DNA of 64,000 nt from assembly GCA_950295325.1 (NCBI GenBank), contig OX485804.1, positions 46,874,001-46,938,000 on the forward strand. Reading direction: 5' to 3'. The notes beneath the pieces were generated by a model. The model ran no database searches. It saw only the letters and a program-made list of their open reading frames with translations, and was not told the DNA's origin. The DNA comes from Polytrichum commune. Its lineage: Eukaryota; Streptophyta; Polytrichopsida; Polytrichales; Polytrichaceae. A program made the position numbers and the translations under genes. Shown piece after piece: positions 1-12,670 of the stretch; within the stretch, counting starts at the first letter, position 1, and every line of letters begins with the position of its first letter.

Positions 1-628
1 AAGTGTTTTGGATGTGCAAGAGCATGCTTATTTTCTGGTGAGGTGAATTATTGCATTCTTGTGTATTCAACAGGGTACGCTATCTCATTGATTAGAAGCA
101 CGAGCTCATTAGTCCCTGTTTAAATGCTGGTTTGAGATAAGCACCATTGGGGACAGTTGGATGTGCATATGCACTCTCATTTCTTGGCGAGTTAATTATT
201 GCGTTTGTGTCACACTTAGATAATTCATTTCTCACATGTTTGCTGGAATTGGTAAATAGATTGTGGGAAATGATGGCAACTGGTCGTTGCTGTGCATTTT
301 GTTTCATGCATTTTGTGTTGGTGTAGGTTTATCCTGGACTGACACAACCATGCCTTAGTTGTCTTTGTGTGGCCATTCTCTGCATTTGTATGTGTTTTCG
401 AGTGTTTGCACATCCAAAAGTAGCTTCGGGGTCTGCAAAGTGGATAATCCCTCCCTTTGGACAGGGAGCAAATTGGGAATGGTATGGGTAGAGGCAAGTT
501 GAGTGCACATGGTTGATTCTTGTTTATTATGAGTAGCTACAAGTTGCTATAATATCAGTGGTACAGTTATTTCATTATTTGGGAACAATGTAATGCTTAT
601 GTGATGTACTCTTGGTTCATATTTGCAG
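1..628. other. Upstream part of the GRAM/VASt gene; no exon recognised
   Basis: No reading frame here resembles a known protein. The first clear exon of the downstream gene begins at 629 after a TTGCAG acceptor. VAD1-type proteins normally have some tens of residues before the GRAM domain, so an N-terminal exon is either hidden here or lies left of the window. The stretch is probably intron or leader sequence. Confidence 0.4.
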
Positions 629-3600
629 ACACAGAAGTCAGTAAAAAGTGCGGAGTATCGACAACTGTTTCATCTGCCTCCTGAAGAGGTTGTTTTGCTG
701 CTTTTGGTGCATGCAGAAGTGTGAATGGATTTGATTATAAATTGGAAGTTGAAGGTGGCCCAGTATATGTCTATCGATGTGCATAGGAGGGCATGATGTT
801 TAGCAAATCGATTGACTCCTTGGCTTTCTTGAATGACAGATGCTGATCGAGGACTTCAACTGTGCGCTTCAGAAAAAAATATTACTGCAGGTCTGTTCCT
901 AACACTCATCATTATTGTGCATAAGGTTCAACTAATTTCACCTGCCAGGAATTCAAGTCACAGTTGCTCTTAGTACTCAACATGGTTTGGTTTGAAGAAT
1001 ATCGAGAATATGGTCTTCAGGATGTGCTACGGGGCAGGAGGCATACTGAAAGTTGAGCTGTAATTTTTATAATACCTTATGTCTTTAACCTGCAGTACTA
1101 CAGGTTCCAAGTGGTTAATGTGAATTTTCTTGGGATATGTGTTCCGGCATTTGTGAGAAGTTATGAAGGGGGAGTGAGGCAATGGTGGTTTCTCAAAGTC
1201 AATTGTATACAGCAGAGAAGTTCTCCTCATTGTAGAATGCTGTGACTGTCAAATAACAGGGCCACATGTACCTCTTTGATCACTATGTGTGCTTCTACTC
1301 CAACATCTTTGGTTATGAAAAGAAGGTATGTCAGAAGGTTCACCCCCTACTATATGCTAGATATTTTTTTGGCTTGTTCAAAGTGCTAGTGCTGATGCAT
1401 GGTGTAAGGCTATAAAAGGAGTTGAAGGGAACCCTAAAAATTGCAAAGCCATATGTGGACTGCAGAAAATTGAGTTCATGAAGAAGATTTGACCTGTTTG
1501 AACTTTGAACCAATAACTGCTTTAGAAATTAATAACTGGAGTTTCTCATGTATCAAGTGAGTGACCATGTTAATGTAAACCTAATATTTTATAATACGAC
1601 ACCAATGAGAAGTTAGTAACTCTGAAACTCGGTCAGCTTTATTCACTCGTTTAAGGTCTTACATTTACTCTTCTGCAATTGAAAGAGCATTTGGTATCAG
1701 TAAAAGACAAAAAAGGTGATGTGTGAATATACATATAGTACAATGTATTTTGAATTGGGGCCGGTGGCAGTGTGGAACATGATTAGAACCTGTCTCCTGT
1801 GTTAGATATTTGATGGCTTGATAGATGGATTGGAAACCAATATCTGAATCTATTGCCATTGAAAATCATGTCTCTCACATACTTTATTCCTAAATTACAA
1901 CAGATCCATTCCCATTTACTGTTAGATGTCAAAGTAAATTCTTGTTCCCTGCCATCTCAAAGTGAATATTGATTCTAGTGGTTCACACGAAGATGCCTCA
2001 AAATACAGTCAAGGTTGAATCCAGCCTCTTCATTCACAATTAGGCTTACATTATTGACTTCATAACAGAGTCATACTCCCATGTCATTGGACTTGATGGT
2101 ATATCTGTGTTCTAGGAGCTATCTTGTTCAGCTTCGCCAGGGGGGTGAAACGCTCCCAAAAATGAACAGCTGTCAAAGTAGCGGCCCTCTGGTCTGACAT
2201 ACTCAGAGTATTCTTGGTGCAGAAAGTTATTCCACTCAAAGATGTAACCTGTGTGCGAAAAGCCAGGACAGCTGGTGTTTTTCCAAATGCACTTGAAATA
2301 GTTGCTTGGGGGAAAAAGGTATCAATGCGGGCCTCATTGGGGGAGCTAGGGAGGGACACACAGACAGAGAGGGACAAGCCCCCTGGGGCCACGCCAAAAG
2401 GTGTAAGTGAACATAATTAGCAATCTGAGAGTGCTCTGCCTATCTGACACCTGCATTCTTGCAGCTGGCAGGCAACTTTATTATTTCTAGTTCTGTATTC
2501 CAGAGTATGCGAAATATTTGATGGTGAACAGCTGCCTTTCTGCATTGAGATGGTGGTATCATCTCTCATGCACCAGTCAGTCAATATTGTAGCTTACATC
2601 ACTCAATTTTCCAAGTTGGTGGGTGTATTTCATTTGTAGGTTAGCATGTCTGCGTATGACAATGAAAGTGAGGACCTTTCTTGAAATAATCGTTGGGCAT
2701 TGGATACATTCTCAAGTGTGTGGCTCAGCCGAGACTGAGTGCTGGTACTTTTTGTGTCTGTTTGTCTCAGTGGACATCTTTGTAACATGCCATTTTGTAG
2801 GTGTAATTGAAGCATGTGTGGTATGTTCTTAATGCAGCACTTTTTTGCATCATTTCTTTCTCGCGATGAAGCTTACCGGCTGATCATGGATGGCTGGGTC
2901 CAACACAGCAGTTATGCAAAGTGTTTTATGAGCGGCCAAGAGTCGCTGGCTTCTTTTGCAGTGGTAAACACCCATTGATATTTTTGGATATTTGATGTAT
3001 ATTTGGGAGTGGTGATGCACCTTCCTTTGTATTGAAGCACATGACCTTAGCCTGTTTTGGTTGATAGTAAATAGGATCACTGCAATGTATGGATATTCAC
3101 TTGAGACTTTGAGCTGTTCTTGCATTCTGCACAATGTGGAGATTAGCATAGGACTCACTTTTCCACCTCTGAAAATGCACCTATACCACAATAGATCTTT
3201 TCTGTGCTCTCCTGACATGCTTGAAGGAGGTTCGTCTAGAGAGGGGTTTGATACTTACTTGAAACTGCTGATTTTGGTGTCGACCAGGGCAAAAGTCACA
3301 AGTTGAATCTTTATGAGGATTTTAGTGGGTTATCATGACAATTTTGCTCTTGCTAATTGTGCCTTTTCCTATGACTAGAGTCCACAATCTCGGAGGTTTC
3401 CTGGAGAAAATGGAGGACTGGTCAACAATATTTGGCAAAGTTCAGTATTTATTGCAACACAGTTTGTTTCTGGGGAAAGCCAGGAAAGAAGGTAATATTG
3501 AGAATTTGAAAGTGCAACTTCTTTGAAATTTTATGAATAATAGCAGAGCTTCTTGTTGACATAAAGTATGATACATGTGGTTCACCTTTCCAAGTACAAT

Positions 3601-6600
3601 GGTCTGCTTTGGTCTATGTAAGGTGCAGTACCATGTTCAAAGTGTTAAGCCTGAACTGATTTTCCCTTCTCAAGTCAAGATTGTGCAGTAATTTGTGGGA
3701 CATCCTGCATGATCTAATTTTGGTGTTTATGCCCAGGGTGGATGAGGTTGTGAGCACTTTAGTGGACCCTGTAGAAACAAGGGATGAAGGAACTGATCAA
3801 TTTTTGCACGAGCATGATGAGGGAACTTGTTCCCTGGAAGATGAAGGAAGAACAAGTAATGCTAGCAGTTCAAGTCAACAGCATTCTTTAATGTGGGAAC
3901 CTGAAGATGTCGATGCTCCCCAATGTATGTGTACTATGCCATTTTTCCCTTGTTGAGATGGTACTTTGGTGTTTCTGTCCTTGCTAGACTGCAGTGGCAT
4001 GCTTGTGTGGAGGATGTAGATGGTTAGACTGTCTTATGTGGACAGATGGATGCTTTTTGAACAAGTTTGTTCAGAAGTTGCTTTGGAGCCATTTCATGTC
4101 TTCATCCAGGGGCCCCACTTGGCATGGAGATTATGTTTCAACAATAGATTGGTGGAAGTGTTTTAATTCAAGAGAGAATGAAGCTTTGAAGTTTTTTTGA
4201 AGCTCATAGAAGGTCGCTAAGACTTGAAGGAGCAAGCAAATTTTCATGCATGAGGTGTTGCCCACTGCAAGAATCATCCATCTGGAGTACCGTGGGCAAC
4301 ACCTCAAATCAAAATTGTTTCAAATTTGGCATTCAAGCTCATTGTGAGAGACACTCATCCGGTCAATGAACTTTGACCACCTCTAGAAGAGGCACATGAA
4401 CTCCAAATTTGGAAATTTAAATTCCCATACATGTGTATCCTAAATATGTATACCCGATTCTATTTTTATTGAACTGCCTGATCCTGTCATCCCAATCTAC
4501 AAAAAACCAGAATTCCACTAGCTCCCAATTTGAGAACTTGAACTTTGCAATCATTGCACTCTCTCAAATTTTGGTGAAACAAAGAGATTATTGTTTGCAT
4601 ATCTTCGCAATGGAGTTGGTTTCCACATACAAGTGGCCGCTTATAAAATATGTTGGTGATAGTGGGTTGATTGCCCTTGACATCAAGGGTGGCATGAAAG
4701 TTTCAAGTTGATTGGAATGCACCCTATGGCAATGAAGGGTTAAGCACAGGCAGAAGATTTTTCTTGAGCTATGTATTCATGTTAATATCTTGTTTGTGGT
4801 TGGGGATGCAGTGGATGAAAACTACAAAATAGTCTTGGAATCTGAATTTTCGGTATGTTGACAGAGCCATCTAGATATTGATATTTTGTCCTTTTGTAGC
4901 AGTGTATATATGATGGTGGTTTTTAAGGCACTTCATGTTCTTGCCATTTTCAGCATTGAGGTGTTTCGGAATCTGTAGGTGGCAGGACCTAGATGACGAG
5001 AGTAATCAGGTGGCTTATACATCTCCTCGAGTTGATTGTGTCTTTGTGTAACCTTGATACACAGGTTGATGCGGAAGAATTTTTTCAGTTGTTTTTCTCC
5101 GACGAAGGCATAGGATTCACAAAGAATTTTCACACTAGATGTGGGGACGATGGTATGCTCAAAATTTGTTCTTTCAAGAACTGGGTTGCTTTTGCATCTT
5201 CAATTGTTGGAGTGTCCTCAACATTCATTTTCAGGTGTTCTGGCTGGTATTGTTTGCTGCAAATCTGGTTAGTTATGAGCACTTTATGCTGTTGAAGCCT
5301 CAGGCTTTTGAACTAATGATAAACTTTTTTTTTGGCTTTGTTTGCAGATTTTCGATGTACACATTGGGCCAAACATAGACACTTTGGACATGCACGTGAC
5401 ATATCCTTTCGACACCCCATCAATTTCTATTTTGGTATGTGCTGATTAAAATGAAAAAGCCCATGTGATATTGTTTTTGAGTTTTATTACTGCAGAGGTG
5501 GTGCTTCTGATTAATGAACTGCAGGTGGCTACAAAGATGTTTCTTATTTCTATATTTCCTGGACAATTTGTTGGGTTGGAGTTTGACATGTACTCTGAAT
5601 TGTATTTCTCCTGGGTTGGGCTTGTTTAGCAGGGCCAAAATCCACTTATTGCCATGAAGGACAACGATTTCGCGTTTACCGCAATAAGTGAAGATCTTAT
5701 CACTTCTTCAGTGAATATATTGTAATTGTACAATGATATATTTATGCTCTAGTTATGTTGGGTAATTGATTAGCAAAGAGAAAAACTGCACTTCAAGCTG
5801 AAGTTTTATTGCTATTCATGTAGTTTTTGAACCCAACTTTGTGATTATGTCTCTTTGTATGTTATGTGACAGTCACCTGGTTCTGGAGACATCACAACAA
5901 ATGACTGATATTCCTTATGGTGACTACTTCTGCGTTCAGGTGTGTCCTTAAAGCCATGAAGATGGCAAGGTTGATCTTAAAACTTTGTGTGGATCTGCGG
6001 GAGAGGCCAAGAGCCATGCATAGAGTAATGAAATGGTGTTGTGGAGTGCAGCATTTAGTACTGTGGTCTTTCCATCTTTCTTATGTTTACCATAGTACAA
6101 GTATGAAATGGTTTTTGATGAGAATAACGAGCAGTGTACCACTAAGTGTTGTGTTAGTTGATATCTTTGATATTGCATGTGATTTAAAGGTGAGATGGGA
6201 TGTGGAGCCTTTATTGCGCAATGGGGAGTCCCACTGTCATGTGCGCATTGCACTTGATGTTTCTTTCTCCAAGAAGACAATGTGGAAAAGTAAGTGATCT
6301 GGAGAATTTAGTATGCCTGGATTCTGCATTAAGACCATGGTGGGTTGTGAAGTAGGTGGGTTGGTGCCTTTTGATCAAAAATTAAATCCTTGTTTGGTTG
6401 ACATGATGGTTGACTTGATACCGATTTTATTCGATGTCCATGGGTTTCAAGATTCCATTTGTGTGATGTTGGTCTCTCCTATGAGTTTTTGTCATTGTTC
6501 ATGTTAATTTTAATACATCACTATGATCGTCACGTGCATAAGAGTGTGTTCTTTTTATATTTTGTTGCAAATCTAACCTTAGATCTGAATCCCTTCCCAA

Positions 6601-8255
6601 CAATATAATTGCAAGCCTTGTTATGCTAACCTTCCTGTATGTACATGTAGGCAGAATAGAGCAAGGAACATTTGATGAAAGCAAAGAGGCTTATACCACA
6701 TGGATTCAAATGGTATGTCATTCTAAGTTTATCTTCGCTGCATGTGTGCCTTTTAATGAAAGTTATGGCAATTTGGAAAAGAAACTGCTGGTGCATATTC
6801 CAGCTCTTTCTTGTTCAGATACTGTGGATATACTTACTCGTTAAGTGATGTAATGATGGTAATGGATGTTTCTTTTGGTCAGGCTCATAGTGTTATCGGA
6901 GAAATGAAATCCTTGGCGGCAAAACATCTGAATAGGATGGATGCTGCAGCAGCCATTGTTGAGGAGTTGGTGGAGGCATCCACAAGGTCACAGAATGGTA
7001 ATATACGCTTCACATATGAATTTCAAATCTGTAACATCCACCTTCTATATGTATATATATATATGTATATATATTCTGGTCTTCTATGCGGAAAGGGCAT
7101 GGGTGACCTCATCAATACGAGAGGTTTTCTGTTTCAATTCAGATTGTGAGGCATCCTTTCTTCTGATTAAGGAACTTTGCTTAGAGAGGTGACATGGAGT
7201 GAAGTTTAGGGAAGGGAACTTGTGACCCTTTCTAAAGGCTTTGTTCTAATGACCCAGGGTATCAAATAATGTCATTGGAGTGTTTCAAAGCTGATCGGAG
7301 AGTTGAAGAGTCCGAGCATAATGGCAATGGTGTGGTAAACGGTTTGGACAAGGTTGACAGCATCCATCCAAACATTGCGAATAGTAGGTGTATGGAGAGT
7401 GAAGGGGCATTAGACATCCAGAGTCAACCAGAGTGGGCGAGAAGAGCATCACATTTCTCGGAGACATTCAAAAGAATTGCACAGCTAGTGTGGCAGGAGA
7501 AGTCCGTTTGTGATATGAATGGAAGGGGAAAGCAGCTAAAGATGTTCTTTATCGTGTTTATGACAGCCATCATCATTATTATGCAGGTAGTTTCTTCTGT
7601 GCACTTGCAATTTTGTTTTCTGATGTTTGCCAACATTAGCATGAAGTACAGAGTCTCTCTGCCCACATACTACTACCTCAATTAAGAGGTGGGCTCTTTC
7701 TAATCCCCGTTACTGGGGCAACTCGAGTGTCCATTGTTTGTCCCCTACTAGACTAGTTGAGCCTCTCAGTACCCACACTTGTTTAGATGTCTGGTTGATC
7801 CAGTGTCCTTCACAATGATTAGGTGGATCATAGCAGGTAACACTAGCATGGCTGCCTGGAGAATGACACTCATTCCACTTGCAAGGTGTAGATGAGTCCC
7901 AACCACTCAAGCTATTGGCTTAATGCTTTTGGAAGTAATAAAAAAAAAATTCCAAGTGATTCTCATTAGATGGCAAACGCAGGTGGGCATCATCCTCACA
8001 CTTGTATGGCCTCAAAAAGCACAGCTTGTGCCTTCTGGATACCCCAACAGTGTCGCCGAGGGTAATCCAGGAACTTGCTTCGGCATCCCTACCAAGGATG
8101 ACGCTCTTGCATGGTTGGAGAGGAGGGCTTTACATATCAGGGAAGAGATAGCTGTAGCTGAAGTTCGGCTCCAAAGTCTGCATCAAGACCTCGCGGTGCT
8201 GAAAGTGACTGCAGAGCAGTATCATAGACATCTACAAGGCTATGGAGATTCATGA
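629..8255 (+). CDS. GRAM and VASt domain membrane protein (VAD1-type), N-terminus missing
   Basis: Sixteen exons read in phase: 629-688, 840-890, 1260-1325, 2223-2318, 2838-2920, 3737-3924, 4812-4852, 5065-5152, 5348-5434, 5633-5687, 5873-5939, 6190-6289, 6651-6712, 6883-6997, 7291-7586 and 7983-8255, giving 575 residues to a TGA. Residues 1-118 are a GRAM domain (EYRQLFHLPPEE, GHMYLFDHYVCFYSNIFGYE, FLSRDEAYRLI). After an acidic, Ser-rich linker, residues ~185-350 are a VASt domain (EEFFQLFFSDEGIGF, FGHARDISFRHPI, QRFRVYRN, KKTMWK). A hydrophobic helix follows near residues 470-495 (MFFIVFMTAIIIIMQ), then a charged C-terminal helix. Known relatives (Arabidopsis VAD1 and paralogues) sit at ER or plasma-membrane contacts, bind lipids and restrain cell death. 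The total fits the ~600-residue family, so only a short N-terminus is missing. The weakest junction is the GTGTTT donor after 2920. Confidence 0.93.
4252..4305. repeat. Perfect 14-15 bp inverted repeat in an intron
   Basis: The arms GAGGTGTTGCCCAC (4252-4265) and GTGGGCAACACCTC (4292-4305) are exact complements and extend by one more T/A pair outward. The loop is 26 bases. The hairpin lies in the long intron between the VASt gene exons ending at 3924 and starting at 4812. It could be the core of a decayed foldback element or a chance stem. Confidence 0.8.
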
Positions 8256-8980
8256 AAACTCTCCTTACTAGTGCTGAATTATTTGATTGTAAATAATCAA
8301 AACAACGAAATTGTTGTTGATTTGTACAGAACTGAATTTGCTGAGGCTTCAGCCATGCTTGAAATTCAGGACATTGTGAAGATTTGCAAATGTTGTTACG
8401 AGGGATTAATTGTATTGGATTAAGTATATTCAACTAATTTGGAGCTGTGCTGTTCCGGTCCATTGCACCCGTTGCATCTGTGCACATGAATTATGAATCT
8501 TTCTAACATGGCCCAATGGTCTAACCTTGCCATCTTCGTCCATCATTCTCACCAAGTTGGGATTGGTGGGCGATGCCTCACCACCACTACCACGTTTTCC
8601 ATGTTTATAGATACTCTAAACAAGGACGTTTCAGGGGGTTTGAACCACTGTATGAAGGATTGATGGCAAATTTCAATGAAAGTAATTTGCTTCATGTTGA
8701 AGCAAAATGCACAGGTGTGATATTGATATTGTAATTCTGTATCTTTTTTTCTATGATAATAAGGATAAACACTGTGGAGGTGGATCCCAACATCTCTAAA
8801 TATAAGTATTCCAACAATTTATCCATATAGTGATCTGATCCAAAAATTTGGTAAAAGAGAAATTGTAAGGGGATCCATGCTACGACAAAACAAGATGGCA
8901 TGGCCATGAGAGGCTCTATCCCAATTATCTATTGAAAATTTCTATTAAATATTAGTCACTCGTGCTTATTGTAAATTGTA
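8256..8980. other. 3' UTR and spacer, no gene seen
   Basis: This contains the 3' UTR of the GRAM/VASt gene and an AT-rich spacer. No open frame of interest or recognisable RNA gene was seen. Confidence 0.5.
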
Positions 8981-9694
8981 TTAAGTGAAGTTATAGTTGT
9001 ATTTTTTCTTATTATACATAGGTGTATGATTTGAAAGTTTAAATGCAAAATATATGGGGTTTATGATAATCTGGCCAATTAGCTTTGGTGGTCCTTGCTT
9101 TGAATCATTTTCTGGAACATTCGTCCAAACATGATCAATCAATGTATTGCATTTTGTAGTATTGCTATTTGTCTTTATATGTGAATCATGTTGATTCATA
9201 AAACTTTGAAAGCATTTTGATTCACGACTTTGATGTAGTTCATTTATTAAAGCATATCAACATTGAAACCATGGAGAATAACTAGTGAACAAAATGTAGG
9301 AGAGTTTTGAATGAATTCATTTAACATGTGTACAAGTTCTTGCAATTTAGTGGAATGCAAGGATACAATGAAATATCAGGAATAGCATTTCTACTTGAAG
9401 GTTTATAAATTGCTGCAATGAATTCAGATCCATTACTTAATTTTGTCTGACAAGGTTCAAGAATCATATGACTATTGTACAGTATTATGCTTCTTGCTCA
9501 TCAAATATAGAAATGTACTTGTATTTTGTTGTATTTATGATTTTTTCAACATCACATGATGATTGAATTCTAGTTTCTTGTAAACATAAAATGTGTGATG
9601 ATTGAAGGTTAGAATCAACATCAATGTCTTTGGGATGTTTTGTAATTAATTTACGTTGAGACTTTTGAATAAAAATATGGAAATTTCTCCACAA
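8981..9694 (-). pseudogene. Endonuclease (EEP)-domain remnant of a transposable element
   Basis: Read on the minus strand, broken frames carry the hallmarks of an exonuclease-endonuclease-phosphatase domain: HILCLQETRIQSS near 9600, then NGSEFIAAIYKPSS near 9400, a degraded GDFNVD-like segment near 9270, and TLIDHVWTNVPEN near 9110 corresponding to the C-terminal catalytic LDHV/IDHI motif. Stops and frameshifts separate these blocks, so no protein can be made. Such domains occur in non-LTR retrotransposons and in Helentron-type elements; the sequence alone does not decide. No reverse transcriptase follows it downstream on the same strand. Confidence 0.65.
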
Positions 9695-10212
9695 CGTAAG
9701 TCTAGGAGTTAAAATATTTCATTTAGCCTTCAACCTGAGTCTGGACATTTATTATGAAACATACTCATCTACATGAAAGTTTTTATGTTGTAATGGGGCC
9801 AAGAGATACAATTTCTCTTTTGTTCATATATGATAAATAATTGTATAAGTCAAATTATGTTTAACTACATTCGTAAGATCAAAAGCCATTTTACCCAATG
9901 ATAAACCTTGTGAGTGGTGAATAATTCTTGTAATGGCTAATTGAATACGAAATTGTATTCATGTTACATGTTTATGATATTTATTATTTCCTTCACAAGT
10001 TTCTTTAACCATGGGTGTCCAGGTGTGTTCTATTGGTCCCTCTTCATAAAGAAAAATAATTTTTTTGTAACATGTCAATGATTTTAGTTATTCACTTATT
10101 TGATTGAAAATTCTATACATATATAAGTTTTACTATTGAACGAGGAAGTGGTTCTGAATAATTTATTTGCTCCATTTGATATTAAATAATTTTGGCAACG
10201 TTCAACCAATAT
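9695..10212. other. AT-rich spacer, nothing recognised
   Basis: An AT-rich stretch between transposon remnants. It probably derives from the same decayed elements, but nothing could be assigned. Confidence 0.4.
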
Positions 10213-10622
10213 CACGGGTAGATCACTCCATTGTCAAGTTGAACACCACGTGCGACCAAAAAAAATCTTCTTTTGGTAAGTTGCACCACCAAAATGGGTC
10301 AAAATTTTATCAATTTTTTTTCATGAGTAGATATACACAGTACCTATGACATAGTCAAAAGTGGTAACTAAATTTGATGATTTGTTTTTTTCATAAAGCA
10401 TACCATTTCTAACTAGAATGACACAGAATTGAACTAAAACAATTACTAAAAACAATAAAGATGACTAAAAATTTCAAAAAAGTATACAAAAGATACTATC
10501 AATGGTTATGTATATGTAGAAAAAATATCATAAATTTTAAAATTATATGTGGCATGTAATATAGGGGTAGCAAACTTTGTCTGCACGTGGTGTCAACTTG
10601 ACAATGAAGTGACCTCCCCGTG
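10213..10622. mobile_element. hAT-type MITE, copy 1 (410 bp)
   Basis: The element starts CACGGGTAGATCACT and ends with the complement of CACGGGGAGGTCACT. The terminal inverted repeats extend about 45 bp inward through TTGTCAAGTTGA. It is flanked by a perfect 8-bp direct repeat ACCAATAT (10205-10212 and 10623-10630), the target-duplication length of hAT transposons. It has no coding capacity. A second element of exactly the same length lies at 13586-13995. Confidence 0.92.
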
Positions 10623-10630
10623 ACCAATAT

Positions 10631-11104
10631 GTTTGTCTTTAGTTGCATGGTTTTATGTAACTATGTTGTCATGTGTACGTGCATCATTTGGAAGTTCATT
10701 ATGTATCATGAAGTGATCGATGTTGTATACCTACTGCCTCAAATGTATAAAGTTGACTTTTGTTCTTGTGAAAAATCATCAAACAATGTTGTCTTGTATG
10801 TTCCTTTTTGTAGAATAAGTTTGGTAGGGTTTGATTTGTCGGCAGTAAATGTAAACACCATTTATTTACTATATCCAAATGTGTATTAGATTAGGTAGTT
10901 TTTCAAAATCTATTTAGTCTATTAATAAATCGCATGTCCTTTTGCCACAATTCACAATTTGATTTCAAAATCTTGTCAAAATATGGAGCAATTTCATAAA
11001 AACCTCCAAGTACTATTTTGTTGAATATTCACACATCTTGTACCGATGGAGCTTAACAATAATCTCCACAGAAAATAATATCTATACTATGTTTTTAAAA
11101 TATC
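10631..11104. other. Spacer between MITEs
   Basis: AT-rich sequence with no recognisable gene or repeat. Confidence 0.4.
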
Positions 11105-11106
11105 TA

Positions 11107-11536
11107 CTCCCTCCGTTTCAAAATAAAAGTTACGGTTGGACATAAATTGTGTTACAAAATAAAAATTACATTTGGTGACATTTCTCTCAAACCTTGCTGA
11201 ACTAATTAGAATGTTGCCAAAAACAATGTAAATGTTGTTGCTGATGAACTATCAAGTCAAATAATAGTTTACACTTGTTTACAAATTGATATTCGCACAT
11301 CAACGCGGTTTTATGTGTGAGATCAATCAATGTCAATCGTCAATGGCGATGAACGGATGTCAATCCCTAGCTCGCTGGACATCCCTAGCTCGATGGACAT
11401 CCCTAGCTCGTTGGAAAGCGCTTAGTTAGAGCTATGCAACGCACGCAGTTTCGTGCTAAAAGTGCAAAAAATGACGTTAAGTCCACAAATTTTCTAAAAC
11501 TAACTTTTTTCTTTTTCTATTCTGAAATGGATGGAG
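11107..11536. mobile_element. Stowaway-type (Tc1/mariner) MITE, 430 bp
   Basis: The left end CTCCCTCCGTTTCAAAATA and the right end, read as its complement CTCCATCCATTTCAGAATA, form imperfect terminal inverted repeats with the typical plant Stowaway consensus. TA dinucleotides flank both ends (11105-11106 and 11537-11538), as expected for the TA target site. An internal 18-bp unit (ATCCCTAGCTCGNTGGAC) is repeated three times at about 11362-11416. There is no coding sequence. Confidence 0.88.
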
Positions 11537-12117
11537 TATTTTGAGCATGTTTTAGACCCCACATTTTACTATATATATAGTATCTAATATTCTTGCATGA
11601 ACAAGTGAAATTTCATCTATATTAATAGATAATAATAGGACGCAATTATATATAATGTTTTGTCAAATTATTGAACACTTCAAATAAGAATTTTAGCATA
11701 TTAGACAATGATAGATTGATTGGAATATGGAACGCAAAGTGACGTCCATGAGGGCTTGTTTGTTGTCAAGTTTCCTTTTACTCATGACTAAGTAGGTGAG
11801 GTACTTGATAGTTTTTTTGGTATATGTTTTTCATGAGTGCTTGATTTCAATTTTTGGTATTTTGAGACTTTCTCGTTCCTTAATAGAGTGTTCATGTATG
11901 GCTCCTCTGATGCATGTTGTGATGGTAACGAGGGGGTTGACTTGCGATTTTTAATGTTTGTAAGTGGACTATAGTGTGTGTGTTTCTTCGTTTCGGGCGG
12001 TGGTGGAAAATTCGTCGCGACAATATGTGAATTGTATGAATTGGATGACATTGGGTGGGGCTGATGTTAAGGGAGGTTGGCTGTCCATGGGGGTATATGG
12101 TCCAAGTCTAGCTAGAC

Positions 12118-12159
12118 GTGTGTGTGTGTGTGTGTGTGTTGGGGGGGGGGGGGGGGGGT
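12118..12159. repeat. (GT)n followed by poly-G tract
   Basis: A GT microsatellite of about 11 units runs straight into a homopolymer of about 18 G. It lies within the decayed retroelement. Confidence 0.9.
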
Positions 12160-12624
12160 AGTTGCATACACATTGTAGTAGCCAGTCTGGTATTATGACA
12201 TCTTGATGTCGAGAATTTTGGTCTGCAGCGTTGACGAGAGTGTAGGATCTAGTGTGTTTGTTTGATTGGAGGGTGCAGACTATGTGGTGTACAATGTTGT
12301 TATGGTGGGCTAAGTGGAGTCCTTTAATGTGTTGATTTCAGCATGTAGAGAGGGGGTGTGGCTAGGTGTCTATAGCATTGTTGGGGGCATAGTGTGCACT
12401 TTGGGTTTGGGTGTGTGATTGACCAAAAGATGTTCTTGCAATGATTGTCCATATCTTGGGCGTAGCAGAATTTGAGTGTTTGTGCAATTTGAGTGTATGT
12501 AACTCTAGGGGCTTTCCATAAGTGGTTACAGAGTTTGTGGTTGATTTGTTCGTCAAATAACCATTTGTCTAGTAGGTGTATTTTGATTGGGCTAGGCTTA
12601 GTTTTTTTTTTAATAATTTTTAGT

Positions 12625-12626
12625 TG

Positions 12627-12658
<32 letters not shown>

Positions 12659-12670
12659 GGTGGTGGTGGT
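12625..12670. repeat. (TGT)n/(GGT)n trinucleotide microsatellite
   Basis: About six TTG/TGT units pass directly into about nine GGT units. The resulting poly-Gln/poly-His run in the minus frame is a microsatellite product, not a protein feature. Confidence 0.9.
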
